A stretch of 64,000 bases of DNA from Cryobacterium inferilacus. GTDB taxonomy: Bacteria; Actinomycetota; Actinomycetes; Actinomycetales; Microbacteriaceae. Below the pieces are notes generated by a model. The model made no database searches. It was given only the letters and a program-made list of their open reading frames with translations, and was not told the origin of the DNA. Below, in pieces: positions 55,293-64,000 of the stretch. The stretch spans positions 1 to 64,000 of the forward strand of contig NZ_JAIEUL010000013.1 in the NCBI RefSeq assembly GCF_019599185.1. Reading direction: 5' to 3'. Within the stretch, counting starts at the first letter, position 1. The number at the start of each line of letters is the position of its first letter. The position numbers were made by a program, and so were the translations under genes.

Positions 55293-55311
55293 GTTTTGAA
55301 TCATTCAAAAC
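55293..55311 (-). promoter_or_regulatory. Perfect palindrome upstream of the Fur gene
   Basis: GTTTTGAAT-C-ATTCAAAAC is a 9-1-9 perfect inverted repeat, 18 nt before the fur start. Its size and AT-rich centre fit Fur-family operators, most likely for autoregulation of the fur-catalase unit. Confidence 0.65.
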
Positions 55312-55328
55312 ATGGTGCGATCAGACGC

Positions 55329-55865
55329 TCAGGCCGGCGAGTCGAGAGACGATCGGTAGACGCCGATGACCCGGCTGAGAAAGGCCTCGATCACCTCGCG
55401 GTCATCGTCGGAGAGTTCCTGGGCGACCGCCGCAACTCCCCCGATCACCGGGTGTAGCTGCTGGAAGGCCCGCGTGACCGACTCCTGGGCGGGCACGACG
55501 ACAGTCTTGCGCCGGTCGGACGCGTGCGGATGACGCTGTGCGTGACCGAGTGCGACCAACCGGTCGATCACGAGCGTGGTCGCCGCCGTGGAAATGTTTA
55601 GACGGCGAGACAGCTCCCCGGGGGTCAGCGCCTCCTCCTGGATGAGGTACTCCATGGCGGCCAGATCGGTGGCGTTCACCTCGAGCGCCTGCCCGACCTG
55701 ACGCTCGAAGGCGCGGGACAGCTGCAGGATCTGGTGCAGAGACGCGCCGATCGCATCCGGACCGGGCGGGCCGGCGTCGGGATCGGGGCGGGCCGCGGGA
55801 GCGTGGGCGCCGGGCGGCAGCAACACCCCGGATGCACCGGCAGCGAGGTTGCGACGCTCTTCCAT
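55329..55865 (-). CDS. MarR-family regulator
   Basis: A 178-aa regulator. The N-terminus is a Pro/Ala-rich disordered stretch of about 45 residues. The winged helix is at about residues 65-125 (MEYLIQEEALTPGELSRRL, NISTAATTLVIDRL). It diverges from an MMPL-type transporter gene and probably controls it. ATG 55865 is chosen to include only the linker and the domain. Confidence 0.85.
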   Translation of the reverse strand: MEERRNLAAGASGVLLPPGAHAPAARPDPDAGPPGPDAIGASLHQILQLSRAFERQVGQALEVNATDLAAMEYLIQEEALTPGELSRRLNISTAATTLVIDRLVALGHAQRHPHASDRRKTVVVPAQESVTRAFQQLHPVIGGVAAVAQELSDDDREVIEAFLSRVIGVYRSSLDSPA

Positions 55866-55926
55866 ACAGGCGATACTATTACGCAGATCCCTAGGAAAAC
55901 TAGTAATCAACATTATTGGAGGAATT
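55866..55926. promoter_or_regulatory. Shared MarR/MMPL promoter region
   Basis: This 61-nt gap between divergent genes is AT-rich and holds inverted words such as ACTATTAC (55874) and CTAGTAAT (55900), as well as CTAG-n5-CTAG. It should contain the operator for the MarR protein. The MMPL ribosome site TTGGAGGAATT lies at its right edge. Confidence 0.5.
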
Positions 55927-57993
55927 GTGCTCGCGATTCAGCGGTTCATCACCGGCCGGCGCACCGCCTGGGTCGTGCTCGTGTCGACGATCGTGGCGGT
56001 GGGGCTGCTGTTCACCCTGCTCCCCTCGGACGATTCCGAGGAGTTCCCCACCTCGGGGCTCCCGACCTCCAGCCAGGCCGCTCAAGTCGACGCGCTCCTG
56101 GCCGACTTCCCGTCCGCCGAGCAGACCTCCGCGATCGTCGTCTGGAGCAGAGACGGCGACGTTCTGTCCGACGCCGACCAGGCGGCCATCACCGCGCAAG
56201 GTGCCGCCCTGGCCGAGCAGTCGATCGCCCCGCAGGCCACAACCCCGCGGTTCAGTGAAGACGGCAAGGCCGCCATCAGCATCGTCCCGCTGAACGCGGA
56301 CGAGGCCAACGCCGACATCGGCCAGACCGCCACCGACATCCGTGCCACCGCGTCCGCCGATCTGCCGGACGGCCTGGACTCGTATGTCACCGGCGCCGTC
56401 GGTTTCCAGTCCGACATCACCAACGCCTTCGCCGGCGCCGATGTGCGGCTCCTGCTCGTCACCGTGATCGTCGTCGCCGTGCTCTTGATCGTCACCTACC
56501 GCAGCCCCGTGCTCTGGATCGTCCCGCTTGTCGTCGTCGGCATCGCGGACGGCCTGTCCGCGGTCGTCGTCGGCGCCCTCGCCGAGCCGTTCGGCATCAC
56601 CCTGGATCCCTCCGTCGCCGGCATCCAATCCGTGCTGGTCTTCGGCGCCGGCACCAACTATGCCCTGCTGCTCGTCGCCCGCTATCGCGAGGAGCTCCTC
56701 CGCACCGAGAGCCGTAACGACGCCATGCTGGCCGCGGTGCGCGGCGCCGGCCCGGCCATCGCGGCCAGTGGCGGCACGGTTGCGCTCAGCCTGCTCACCC
56801 TGCTGTTCGCCGAACTCTCTGGCAACCGGGCGCTCGGCTTCGCCTGCGCCATCGGCGTCGTCATCGCCATCATCTTCGCCCTGGTGGTACTGCCCGCCGC
56901 CCTCGTCGTCTGCGGCCGCGGCCTGTTCTGGCCGTTCATCCCCCGCTACGTCCCCGGCGGCGGCACCGAGCTGCGCACCGGCTTCTGGACCCGTCTCGGT
57001 CGCGGCGTGCAACGCCGTCCGATCATGGTCACCGCCGCATCCGTCGCCGGTATCGGGGCCCTCAGCCTGGGTCTGATCGGCGCGTCCGTCGGTCTGTCCC
57101 AGGCCGACCAACTGCTCGGCAAGCCCGAGTCTGTGCAGGCGCAGGCCATTGTGGAGGAGTCCTTCTCGGCCGGCGTGACCAGCCAGACCATCGTGCTGGT
57201 TCCGGATGCGGCGGCCGCAGAGGCCACCACGCTCGCCACCGACACGCCCGGCATCGAGTCCGCCGTGCCGGGTGAGAGTGCGAACGGTCTCACCCGGCTG
57301 AACCTGTCCCTGGCCAGCGAGCCGGGCAGCGACGAGACCTTCGCCGTCATCGACACCCTGCGCGGCACCTACGCCGATGCGTCCGGCGCTGTGTCAGAGG
57401 CGCTGGTCGGTGGGAGCGACGCCACCGCGTTCGACAACAAGACCAGCGCTCAGGCCGACCAGGCCCTGATCATCCCGATGATTCTGGCGATCGTGTTCGT
57501 CATCCTGGCCGTGCTGCTGCGTTCGCTGGTGGCCCCGGTGCTGCTGATTGTGACCGTGCTGGCGACGTTCTTCGCCAGTCTCGGCGCCTCCAACTGGATC
57601 TTCCAGAACCTGTCGGGATTCCCGGCCTTCAACACCAACGTGGTGCTGTTCGCGTTCCTCTTCCTGGTGGCCCTCGGTGTCGACTACAACATCTTCCTCA
57701 CCACCAGGGCCAGGGAAGAGAGCATCCGCTTCGGCACCAGGGAGGGCATGGTGCGCGCCCTGTCGTCGACGGGCGCGGTCATCACCAGCGCCGGCATCCT
57801 GATCGCGGCGGTGTTCGCCGTGCTGGGTGTCCTCCCCGTCGTGGCCCTGACCCAGATCGGTGTCATCGTCTGCATCGGTGTGCTTCTGGACACCCTCGTG
57901 GTGCGCACCCTCGTGGTGCCCGCGCTGGTCTTCCTCACCGGCGACCGGTTCTGGTGGCCGTCGCGTCCGGCCGCGGCGGCGCCGCGGGCCTAG
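55927..57993 (+). CDS. MMPL/RND-type transporter
   Basis: A 688-aa membrane protein with about 11 predicted transmembrane helices in the RND arrangement. One precedes a large extracytoplasmic loop (about residues 40-170); helices follow near 180-330, and a second loop and block lie near 370-680. The MMPL family exports lipids or drugs. The gene starts at GTG with GGAGG 6 nt upstream. It is divergent from the MarR gene, which probably regulates it. Confidence 0.85.
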   Translation: MLAIQRFITGRRTAWVVLVSTIVAVGLLFTLLPSDDSEEFPTSGLPTSSQAAQVDALLADFPSAEQTSAIVVWSRDGDVLSDADQAAITAQGAALAEQSIAPQATTPRFSEDGKAAISIVPLNADEANADIGQTATDIRATASADLPDGLDSYVTGAVGFQSDITNAFAGADVRLLLVTVIVVAVLLIVTYRSPVLWIVPLVVVGIADGLSAVVVGALAEPFGITLDPSVAGIQSVLVFGAGTNYALLLVARYREELLRTESRNDAMLAAVRGAGPAIAASGGTVALSLLTLLFAELSGNRALGFACAIGVVIAIIFALVVLPAALVVCGRGLFWPFIPRYVPGGGTELRTGFWTRLGRGVQRRPIMVTAASVAGIGALSLGLIGASVGLSQADQLLGKPESVQAQAIVEESFSAGVTSQTIVLVPDAAAAEATTLATDTPGIESAVPGESANGLTRLNLSLASEPGSDETFAVIDTLRGTYADASGAVSEALVGGSDATAFDNKTSAQADQALIIPMILAIVFVILAVLLRSLVAPVLLIVTVLATFFASLGASNWIFQNLSGFPAFNTNVVLFAFLFLVALGVDYNIFLTTRAREESIRFGTREGMVRALSSTGAVITSAGILIAAVFAVLGVLPVVALTQIGVIVCIGVLLDTLVVRTLVVPALVFLTGDRFWWPSRPAAAAPRA

Positions 57994-59420
57994 CGGGCCA
58001 CGGGCGGCACCCGGTCCTGCCAGCGCAGCTTCCGTTCCAGCTGCGCGCCGAGGGCGAGCAGGGTGGCCTCGCCGCCTGGCCGGCCGATCAGCTGCACCCC
58101 CATCGGCAGGCCGTCGGGCGTCTGGGCGACCGGCAGGGTGATGGCCGGCAGGCCGCACACGTTCACCATCGAGGTGAACGGGGTGTACTGCACCTGCTGG
58201 GCGAAGTTACGTTCGCCATCGGAGGCGTCGTACCAGCCCACCGGGCGCGGGGTGAGCGCGAGCGCGGGTGTGAGCACGGCATCGAAGGAGGCCAGCTGGC
58301 GGATGAATGAACGCTCGTATGCGGCCAGGGTGCCGAGCGCCTCGGCGACGGCGCGGCCGGTCAGCGCACGGCCGCGGTGCAGCAGCCAGCGGGTGAGCGG
58401 TTCGAGCATGGCCTCCTGCTCGGGGGTCTCGGCGGGGATGCGGGCGGCGCTGAGCTGCCAGAGCGCCCGGAACGCCGGCGCGTAGCTCGGGTCCGCCGCC
58501 AGCGCGGTCTGCTCGACGCCGTGCCCCATGCCGGCGAACGCGTGCACGGCGGTATCGAGGGCGGAGAGGGCCTCCGGCGCCAGGGTGATCTCGTAGGCGT
58601 CGTCCCAGGCGGAGGTGGTCATCACGCCCAGCTGGTAACGGCCCTCTCCCCGGATGGCGGCGCCGAGCAGCTGCTCGTCTCCGCCGGGTGCACGCACCGC
58701 GAACGGATGCTCCGGCCGGCCACCGCCCGGCGCGATCATGGCGTCCAGCAGCAGGGCGGCATCCGCGACCGTGCGGGCCAGCGGGCCGGCCACGGGCAGG
58801 CCGCCAGCCACGTCCAGGCCGCTCGCGGCGGGGATCCGGCCGCGGGACGGCTTGAGGCCGACGAGCCCACAGGCGGCGGCGGGGATGCGCACCGACCCGC
58901 CGCCGTCGCTGCCGGGCGCGAACGGAAGCATCCGGGCCGCCACGGCCACGGCGGCGCCGCCACTGGAGCCGCCGGCGCCGAACTCGGGGTTCCAGGGGTT
59001 GCGGGCGGAGGGGCCGGCGACCGGCTCGGTGTACGAGGGCAGACCGAACTCCGGCGTGCTGGTCTTGCCCAGGCTGACGCCGCCCGCGGTGTCCAGGGCC
59101 TGCACGAGCGGGTCGCTGGTCTCCGGCACGTTGCCCAGCATCAGCCGGGACCCGAACCTGGCGGGCACGCCCGCGCGGGACTGCAGGTCTTTGTCACCGA
59201 ACGGCAGGCCCCAGAGCGGCGCGGTCTTGGGCACCTCGGTCTGCACGTGCGTGGCCCTGGCACGGGCGTTGTCGGCCGTGACCGTGACGAAGGCGCCCAG
59301 GCCGGGGTTCAGCCGGTCGATGCGGGCCAGGTAGTGCTCGGTGAGCTCGGTGGGGCTGATCTCGCCGTTCTGCAGCGCGCGCCACTGGTCGAGGGCGGTC
59401 AGTTCGAAGAGGTCGGCCAT
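57990..59420 (-). CDS. Amidase (amidase signature family)
   Basis: A 476-aa Ser-Ser-Lys amidase. The catalytic Lys is in GLPFGDKDL near residues 70-78. The Gly/Ser-rich signature GAGGSSGGAAVAVAARMLPF near residues 147-166 carries the cis-Ser, and GSDGGGSVRIPAAACG near 170-185 carries the nucleophile Ser. It hydrolyses amides, but the substrate is not clear. It shares CTAG stop overlap with the MMPL gene. Confidence 0.9.
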   Translation of the reverse strand: MADLFELTALDQWRALQNGEISPTELTEHYLARIDRLNPGLGAFVTVTADNARARATHVQTEVPKTAPLWGLPFGDKDLQSRAGVPARFGSRLMLGNVPETSDPLVQALDTAGGVSLGKTSTPEFGLPSYTEPVAGPSARNPWNPEFGAGGSSGGAAVAVAARMLPFAPGSDGGGSVRIPAAACGLVGLKPSRGRIPAASGLDVAGGLPVAGPLARTVADAALLLDAMIAPGGGRPEHPFAVRAPGGDEQLLGAAIRGEGRYQLGVMTTSAWDDAYEITLAPEALSALDTAVHAFAGMGHGVEQTALAADPSYAPAFRALWQLSAARIPAETPEQEAMLEPLTRWLLHRGRALTGRAVAEALGTLAAYERSFIRQLASFDAVLTPALALTPRPVGWYDASDGERNFAQQVQYTPFTSMVNVCGLPAITLPVAQTPDGLPMGVQLIGRPGGEATLLALGAQLERKLRWQDRVPPVAR

Positions 59421-59475
59421 CCCCCGAGCCTAACCATGCTGGCGCCGGGAACCCCCGCGCGAGTAGCCTCGGAGG

Positions 59476-60288
59476 ATGACACCCGCGCTGTACAACCCGA
59501 TGGGCACAACCGCGCTGGTCACCGGCGCCTCGAGCGGTCTGGGGGTGGGTTTCGCCCACGAACTCGCCCGCCGCGGTGCCGACCTGGTGCTCACCGCCCG
59601 GCGGCTGGACCGGCTCGAGGCCCTCGCGGTGGACCTGGCCGAGAAGTACGGCACGGTCTCCACGGTCATCCCGCTCGACCTGGCCGCGCCCGGCGCCGTC
59701 GCCGAGCTGATGCGGGACCTCACCGACCGGGACATCCGGGTGAGCACCCTGGTCAACAACGCCGGCTTCGCCCTGTTCGGCAGCGTGGTGGATGCGCCGG
59801 CCGATCGGGTGCACGACCAGGTGACGGTGAACGTGACGGCGCTCACCGAGCTCAGCCACGCCCTCCTGCCCGGGCTGCAGGCCGCCGCGCTGGCGCATCC
59901 GCACGGCGCGGCCCTGGTGAATCTGGCCAGCACGGCGGCGTTCCAGCCGGTGCCGCAGCTGGCCGTCTACGCGGCGTCGAAGGCCTATGTGCTCAGCCTC
60001 ACCGAGGCGCTCTGGTACGAGACCCGCGGCACCGGCCTCAAGGTCACCGCCGTCTGCCCCGGCCCGACCGAAACGGAGTTCTACGCCGTCGCCCGGCGCT
60101 CACCGGGCGGGCCGCGCCGGCTGATGAGCGTGGACGAGGTGATGCAGGCGGCGTTCGCGGCGCTGGACGCGGCCCGCACTCCCCCGCACGTGGTGGCCGG
60201 AACCGGGAACCGGATCACGGCCTGGCTGGCCGGATCGGCGCCCCGGCGGGCCGTGGTGACGGTGACCGGGCGGTTGTCCCGGCGCTGA
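59476..60288 (+). CDS. Short-chain dehydrogenase/reductase
   Basis: A 270-aa classical SDR. The cofactor motif TGASSGLGVGFA is near residues 16-27, NNAG near 95-98, the catalytic Ser is in NLASTAAF near 152-159, and YAASK has its Tyr near 168. The Asn-Ser-Tyr-Lys set is intact, so it should be an active NAD(P)H-dependent reductase. The substrate is unknown. It converges closely with the GNAT gene, with a 1-nt gap. Confidence 0.88.
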   Translation: MTPALYNPMGTTALVTGASSGLGVGFAHELARRGADLVLTARRLDRLEALAVDLAEKYGTVSTVIPLDLAAPGAVAELMRDLTDRDIRVSTLVNNAGFALFGSVVDAPADRVHDQVTVNVTALTELSHALLPGLQAAALAHPHGAALVNLASTAAFQPVPQLAVYAASKAYVLSLTEALWYETRGTGLKVTAVCPGPTETEFYAVARRSPGGPRRLMSVDEVMQAAFAALDAARTPPHVVAGTGNRITAWLAGSAPRRAVVTVTGRLSRR

Positions 60289-60289
60289 C

Positions 60290-60868
60290 CTACTTGAGGC
60301 TCTTCTGCAGCAGCACGGTGCCCAGCCAGCGTTCGAACTTGAAGCCGACCTTGCCCATCCGGCCGATCTCTTCGAAGCCGAAGTCCTGGTGCAGCTTGAT
60401 CGACGCTTCCGCGCCCTGATCGGCGATCACGGCGATGATCTCCTTGAGGCCGGCCGCCCGTGAGCGCTCGATCAGTTCGGTCAGCAGCACCCGGCCCAGG
60501 CCCTTGCCGGTGGAGGCCGCCCCCAGGTAGATCGAGTTCTCGACCGTGAACCGGTAGGCCTTCTTCGGCTTCCACGGGCTGACCAGGGCGTAGCCGAGCA
60601 GCTGGCCGGCCGGGGATTCGGCGACGATGAACGGCATGCCGAGCTTGGCCAGGTAGTAGAACTTGTCCCGCCACTCGATCAGCGTCATGGCGTCCTCGTC
60701 GAAGGTGACGGTGCTGTTGGCGACGTAGTAGTTGTAGATCTCGCGGATGTCGGGCAGGTCGGTGACCCGCGCGTCGCGCAGCGTGTACTCGAACGGCGCC
60801 TCCGGCACCACCGGCGGCGCCAGGTGACGCGGCAGGCGTCGCCGCGGCTGGTATTCCTCTTCTAACAC
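60290..60868 (-). CDS. GNAT acetyltransferase, phosphinothricin type
   Basis: A 192-aa enzyme. The N-terminus of about 30 residues is basic. The GNAT domain begins near residue 25 (DLPDIREIYNYYVANSTVTF, matching the PAT/phosphinothricin acetyltransferase family), with the acetyl-CoA loop GKGLGRVL near residues 125-132. It probably N-acetylates a small amine or amino acid. GTG 60868 is chosen because GGGGAGAGG lies about 9 nt upstream and an in-frame ATG is absent. Confidence 0.8.
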   Translation of the reverse strand: MLEEEYQPRRRLPRHLAPPVVPEAPFEYTLRDARVTDLPDIREIYNYYVANSTVTFDEDAMTLIEWRDKFYYLAKLGMPFIVAESPAGQLLGYALVSPWKPKKAYRFTVENSIYLGAASTGKGLGRVLLTELIERSRAAGLKEIIAVIADQGAEASIKLHQDFGFEEIGRMGKVGFKFERWLGTVLLQKSLK

Positions 60869-60894
60869 CGGTTGGATCCTCTCCCCATGAGGTT

Positions 60895-61620
60895 TCAGGA
60901 TACCGGGGCCCGGTCCAGGGCCCAGTCCACGACGGCCGCGCCCTGCGCGGCCAGGAGCGCATTGGCGCGGCTGAACGGACGGGAGCCGAAGAAGCCGCGC
61001 CGAGCCGACAGCGGGCTGGGGTGGGCGGAGACGATCGTCGGGGTGTCCCCGAGCAGCGGGGCGAGGTTTTCGGCGTCGCGGCCCCAGAGAATCGCGACCA
61101 GCGGCGTGCCGCGGGCCACCAGCGCACGGATGGCCTGCTCGGTCACGGCCTCCCAGCCGTGCCGCCGGTGCGACCCGGCCGCCCCGGCGCCCACCGTGAG
61201 CACCCGGTTGAGCAACAGCACCCCGTGGCGCGTCCACGGGGTGAGGTCACCGTTGGTCGGTGTCGCCAGGCCCAGATCGTCGTGCAGCTCGGTGAAGATG
61301 TTGCCCAGGCTCCGCGGCACCGGGCGCACGTCCCTGGCCACCGAGAACGCCAACCCCACCGGATGCCCTGGCGTGGGGTATGGGTCCTGGCCCACGATCA
61401 GTACTCGTACGTCGTCGAACGGCTGGCGGAAGGCACGGAGGATGTGCTCGGCGGCCGGCAGCACCTGGCGGCCGGCCGCGACCTCCGCCCGCGCGAAGGC
61501 GAGCGGGGCCGCGAATGGCGCCGCGGTGCTGACGTCCACCGGCGCCTCCCCTGCGGCCGGCAGCCCGAAGGCGCGCGCCCAGCCCGGCTCGATCAGCGCC
61601 GGCGCGGTCTGCTGGGTCAT
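60895..61620 (-). CDS. ung: Uracil-DNA glycosylase
   Basis: A 241-aa family 1 glycosylase. The water-activating motif [18 protein letters not shown] is near residues 77-94, and the leucine-loop [12 protein letters not shown] near 200-211. It removes uracil from DNA at the start of base-excision repair. It follows the S51 peptidase gene on the same strand by 5 nt. Confidence 0.92.
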   Translation of the reverse strand: MTQQTAPALIEPGWARAFGLPAAGEAPVDVSTAAPFAAPLAFARAEVAAGRQVLPAAEHILRAFRQPFDDVRVLIVGQDPYPTPGHPVGLAFSVARDVRPVPRSLGNIFTELHDDLGLATPTNGDLTPWTRHGVLLLNRVLTVGAGAAGSHRRHGWEAVTEQAIRALVARGTPLVAILWGRDAENLAPLLGDTPTIVSAHPSPLSARRGFFGSRPFSRANALLAAQGAAVVDWALDRAPVS

Positions 61621-61625
61621 TCGGC

Positions 61626-62357
61626 TCAGGCGCCGAAGGTGCTCACCAGCACCCCGCCCTCGGATTCGCTGACGGTCCAGACGCTGCCGGCGCCGGCGAC
61701 GCCCAGGGTGCCCTGGCCCACGATCAGCACGGTGCCCTCGTCCACGGCGAGGCCGCCCCGGATGAGTCCGGCCTCGGTGGCGGCGACCATGCGGCTCAGC
61801 GTGCCCCACTGGGCGACGTGCACGTCCACGGTCACATCGAGCAGGCCGATGCCGTTCTCGATGGTGATCTCGTCCAGACCCTCCGAGGCTTCCTGCGGGC
61901 TCACCGGCACGCCGCCGATGCGCCAGCCGCCGAGCAGGGCTCGTTCGGCGGCGATCATGGCGCCGGCGGAGTAGCCGAGGTACGGGATGCCCGCGGCCAC
62001 CTGGCGGCGGATCTCGCCGGCGATGGGGGCGACGGCCGTGAGGTAGGCGGGGGTGAGGCCGCCGCCGATGACGATGCCGTCGGCATCCGCAACGGCCAGC
62101 AGGGTCGCCGTGCCGTCGAGTGGGAGCGCCGTGATGGCCGGTTCGAGTTCTCCGGCGGCCGCGAGCGCGGCGACGAGGGTGGCGGCGTGGGCGTCGCCGT
62201 CGCCGTCGCGCACCACGATCACCGCGATGCGGGGTTCGGTGCGGCCGGCCGCGGTGGCGCGCAGGGCGGCCTCGGCGAGGAACTGGCCGTAGACCGCGGC
62301 GTCGTTCGTGGTGTCGTTCTCGGGGGCCCAGCCGCCGCCGACGAGGTGGATGCTCAT
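61626..62357 (-). CDS. Peptidase S51-like (cyanophycinase-type) protein
   Basis: A 243-aa class I glutamine-amidotransferase-like fold with a Ser nucleophile. [10 protein letters not shown] lies near residues 127-136, and [12 protein letters not shown] near 97-108. The domain matches cyanophycinase and alpha-aspartyl dipeptidase (S51). It may cleave Asp-containing peptides. Its start overlaps the phosphoribosyltransferase stop by 4 nt (ATGA). Confidence 0.8.
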   Translation of the reverse strand: MSIHLVGGGWAPENDTTNDAAVYGQFLAEAALRATAAGRTEPRIAVIVVRDGDGDAHAATLVAALAAAGELEPAITALPLDGTATLLAVADADGIVIGGGLTPAYLTAVAPIAGEIRRQVAAGIPYLGYSAGAMIAAERALLGGWRIGGVPVSPQEASEGLDEITIENGIGLLDVTVDVHVAQWGTLSRMVAATEAGLIRGGLAVDEGTVLIVGQGTLGVAGAGSVWTVSESEGGVLVSTFGA

Positions 62358-62890
62358 GCGTCCACCACCGCGGTCAGCGGGGTGGCGGTGACCGGCGGCA
62401 GAGCCGACCAGGGGAAGACGATCCAATCGTCGGTTTCGCGCCAGGTGAAGTCGGGCACGTGCACGGTGCGCGGCTTGGTGTACAGGGTGGCGGTGCGCAC
62501 CTCACCGGCGGATTCCTTGAGGATGCCGACCACCAGGGCGAGGGTGTGACCGGAGTCGGAGACGTCGTCGACGAGCAGCACGCGCAGGCCGGCCAGGGCC
62601 GGGGCGTCGAGCATCGGGCCGCTCAGCACGGGCTCCGGCAGGCGCTCGTCGATGCCGGAGTAGAACTCCACGTTGATGGAGCCGCAGTTCTTGGTGCCGA
62701 GGGCGTAGGAGATCGCCCCGGCCAGGAGCAGCCCGCCACGGGCGATGGCGATGACGACATCGGGCTGGAACCCGCTGGCCAGCACGGTGGAGGCCAGCGA
62801 CCTGGACGCGTCGGCGAATGCGGTCCACTCCAGCACCTCGCGGGGCGGATCGGTGGTGGCGGGGGTCTCGGAGGTCTGGTCCTGTTGCAT
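62354..62890 (-). CDS. Phosphoribosyltransferase domain protein
   Basis: A 178-aa type I phosphoribosyltransferase fold. PRPP-binding motif: [14 protein letters not shown] near residues 102-115, the acidic pair being Asp-Asp. The N-terminal extension is short, with the usual IARGG loop near residues 49-53. It resembles xanthine/hypoxanthine or related PRTases, so the base is open. It is the first gene of the S51/UNG run. Confidence 0.85.
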   Translation of the reverse strand: MQQDQTSETPATTDPPREVLEWTAFADASRSLASTVLASGFQPDVVIAIARGGLLLAGAISYALGTKNCGSINVEFYSGIDERLPEPVLSGPMLDAPALAGLRVLLVDDVSDSGHTLALVVGILKESAGEVRTATLYTKPRTVHVPDFTWRETDDWIVFPWSALPPVTATPLTAVVDA

Positions 62891-62955
62891 TTGTCAATGG
62901 TAGGCCCGGGGTGGGCCCGTCGACCACGGGCAGGCGGATGCGGAAGACTGGCTGA

Positions 62956-63222
62956 ATGATCACACTGCACCAGGATGCCCAGGGTTTCATCCGCATGAAC
63001 CGGCACTTCCCCAGCAAGACCGCCATCCAGATCCTCTTCACCGACGGGTCGACCGGCCAGTACACCGGCGCCAGGCTGAACGAGCTCTACGACGAGGCCC
63101 TGGCCACCTTCCGCGCCGAGAACCGCCTGGACGCCAAGGGCTTCTCCCGCGCGCCGGCCAAGACCGTGCACCCCACCAACCGGGTGGAGTTCGTGCCGGT
63201 CTCGGCCGGGATGGCTCCCTAG
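62956..63222 (+). CDS. Hypothetical protein
   Basis: An 88-aa soluble protein, beta-rich in its first half (IQILFTDGSTGQYTGARLNE) and helical thereafter (ELYDEALATFRAENR). No family is recognised. It diverges from the phosphoribosyltransferase gene and precedes the MOSC gene by 5 nt, so the two are likely co-transcribed. Confidence 0.6.
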   Translation: MITLHQDAQGFIRMNRHFPSKTAIQILFTDGSTGQYTGARLNELYDEALATFRAENRLDAKGFSRAPAKTVHPTNRVEFVPVSAGMAP

Positions 63223-63227
63223 CCGGT

Positions 63228-63776
63228 GTGATGAGCCACTTGCCCCACAGTGCAGAGGTGGAGATCGTGCTGCTGCTGGCGTCCCCCGTGCACCGCTACG
63301 AGGGCCGGCCGTCGGCCGGGCCGCTGCCGATGGTCGGCACCGAGACCCACCAGAGCATTCGGCTACGGGCGGGCCTGGGCATCGAGGGCGACCGGCACTT
63401 CGCCAGGCCCGCGCACGTGCACACGTCTGTCACGGTGATGAACGCGGCCGTGCTGGACCGGGTGGCCGACGAGCTCGGGCTGCCAGGCCCCCTGGATCCC
63501 GCCGCCACCCGGCGCAACATCCTGCTGCGCGGCACCGGGGGCGCCGTCGACGTTGATGCCCTGCGCGGCGCCACCTTCTCGCTGGACAGCGGCGACGGCC
63601 CCGTCGAATTCCTCGCCCACCGGCCGGCGAATCCGTGCGCCTGGATGGACGTGGTGCTCGCCCCCGGCGCCCACCTGGCCCTGCGCGGGCGCGGCGGCAT
63701 GCGCTGCGAACCGCTCAGCTCCGGGGTGCTGCGGCTCGGGCCGGCCCGGCTGCGCAGCAGCATCCCGATCGGCTAG
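63228..63776 (+). CDS. MOSC domain protein
   Basis: A 182-aa MOSC-fold protein. Features are RAGLGIEGDRHFARP near residues 47-61, ATRRNILLRG near 92-101, and a PCAWMD element with a GRGGMRCEPL end near residues 138-163 that holds the conserved Cys. MOSC domains bind sulfur or molybdenum cofactors, and the physiological role here is unknown. The start is GTG 63228, and a second start at ATG 63231 is equally possible. Confidence 0.8.
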   Translation: MMSHLPHSAEVEIVLLLASPVHRYEGRPSAGPLPMVGTETHQSIRLRAGLGIEGDRHFARPAHVHTSVTVMNAAVLDRVADELGLPGPLDPAATRRNILLRGTGGAVDVDALRGATFSLDSGDGPVEFLAHRPANPCAWMDVVLAPGAHLALRGRGGMRCEPLSSGVLRLGPARLRSSIPIG

Positions 63777-64000
63777 GGGTGCCGCACGCCGACGCCGGCC
63801 AGCACCGCCCGGTAGCCCTCCCGGTAGCCCGGGTAGGTGAGAGTGAACCCGGTGGCGAGGATGCGCTCGTTGCTCAGCCGCTTGTCACCACCACGGCGAC
63901 TCCCGGTCTCGACGATCTCTGGCACGGGCAGGTCGAGCTCGCCGGCGACGAAAGCGAGCACCTCGGCCGCGGGCACCGGCGCGGAGTCCACCCCGATGTA
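63773..64000 (-). CDS. NAD-dependent epimerase C-terminus (truncated by the window)
   Basis: Only the last 76 or so residues are present, reading off the right edge. The segment GGDKRLSNERILATGFTLTYPGYREGY is split here: GGDKRLSNERILATGF near the middle and YPGYREGY near the end. It resembles the C-terminal part of YeeZ-like NAD-dependent epimerases. The N-terminal Rossmann part lies outside the window. Its stop overlaps the MOSC stop by 4 nt. Confidence 0.7.
   Translation of the reverse strand, partial: YIGVDSAPVPAAEVLAFVAGELDLPVPEIVETGSRRGGDKRLSNERILATGFTLTYPGYREGYRAVLAGVGVRHP

Overview
This 64-kb window comes from a high-GC actinobacterium. Gene style and content point to Microbacteriaceae, and a Cryobacterium-like genus is my best guess. 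The signs are GTG and TTG starts, many 1-4 nt start/stop overlaps, a DtxR-like iron box, a CsoR/CopZ/CopA copper operon, ABC1 kinase, CGNR, YwqG and UvrA-like families, and frequent GGATGC/GCATCC words. I see no rRNA, tRNA, CRISPR array, prophage or intact transposase.

Positions 1-5900 look like an accessory island with visibly lower GC. They hold small genes of families common in mobile arrays: SRPBCC plus DUF4166, an HXXEE membrane protein, a WapI-type immunity-like protein, and a GntR regulator with a membrane protein. Six same-direction copies of a 44-45 bp intergenic repeat (288, 2011, 2679, 3354, 3437 and 5227) separate them. Each copy has two direct CTCRWAACC half-sites, a CATG (once CTAG) palindromic centre and an inverted half-site. 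Two ORFs end inside a copy. This cassette-like array is the most unusual structure in the window.

Positions 5.9-16.3 kb carry small regulators (MerR, TetR, a second GntR/membrane-protein pair), two GNAT enzymes, an internally deleted sugar acetyltransferase, an arsenate-reductase-like phosphatase, an NYN ribonuclease-like protein, a methyltransferase, a lipoprotein and a YwqG-type pair. Positions 16.5-26.4 kb carry a short UvrA-like ATPase, a Kelch-like lipoprotein, a methyltransferase, a thioredoxin behind a CsoR-like palindrome, a cupin, an AAA ATPase, a tiny zinc ribbon, a maltokinase-cap-like protein, a lipoprotein and a YpfJ-type metallopeptidase.

Positions 26.5-35.1 kb hold an EamA exporter, a CGNR regulator, an ABC1 kinase, a decayed DHCW cupin, an ABC-F protein with a probable leader peptide, a carboxylesterase and a lipoprotein. 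Positions 35.2-43.7 kb hold the copper operon, a DHA2-type MFS pump with its TetR, a class I amidotransferase hydrolase, a TPM-domain protein and a pair of REP-like elements. Positions 43.7-52 kb hold a coupled hydrolase/M20 peptidase/SolA oxidase operon, PspA, an F420-reductase-like oxidoreductase, an arginase-family protein, a crotonase and a pyridine-nucleotide disulfide oxidoreductase.

Positions 51.9-55.3 kb form a same-strand iron and peroxide block: Fur, catalase, a 55-aa repeat peptide and a siderophore-interacting protein. A MarR/MMPL pair, an amidase, an SDR, a GNAT/UNG/S51 peptidase/phosphoribosyltransferase run, a MOSC protein and a truncated epimerase complete the window.
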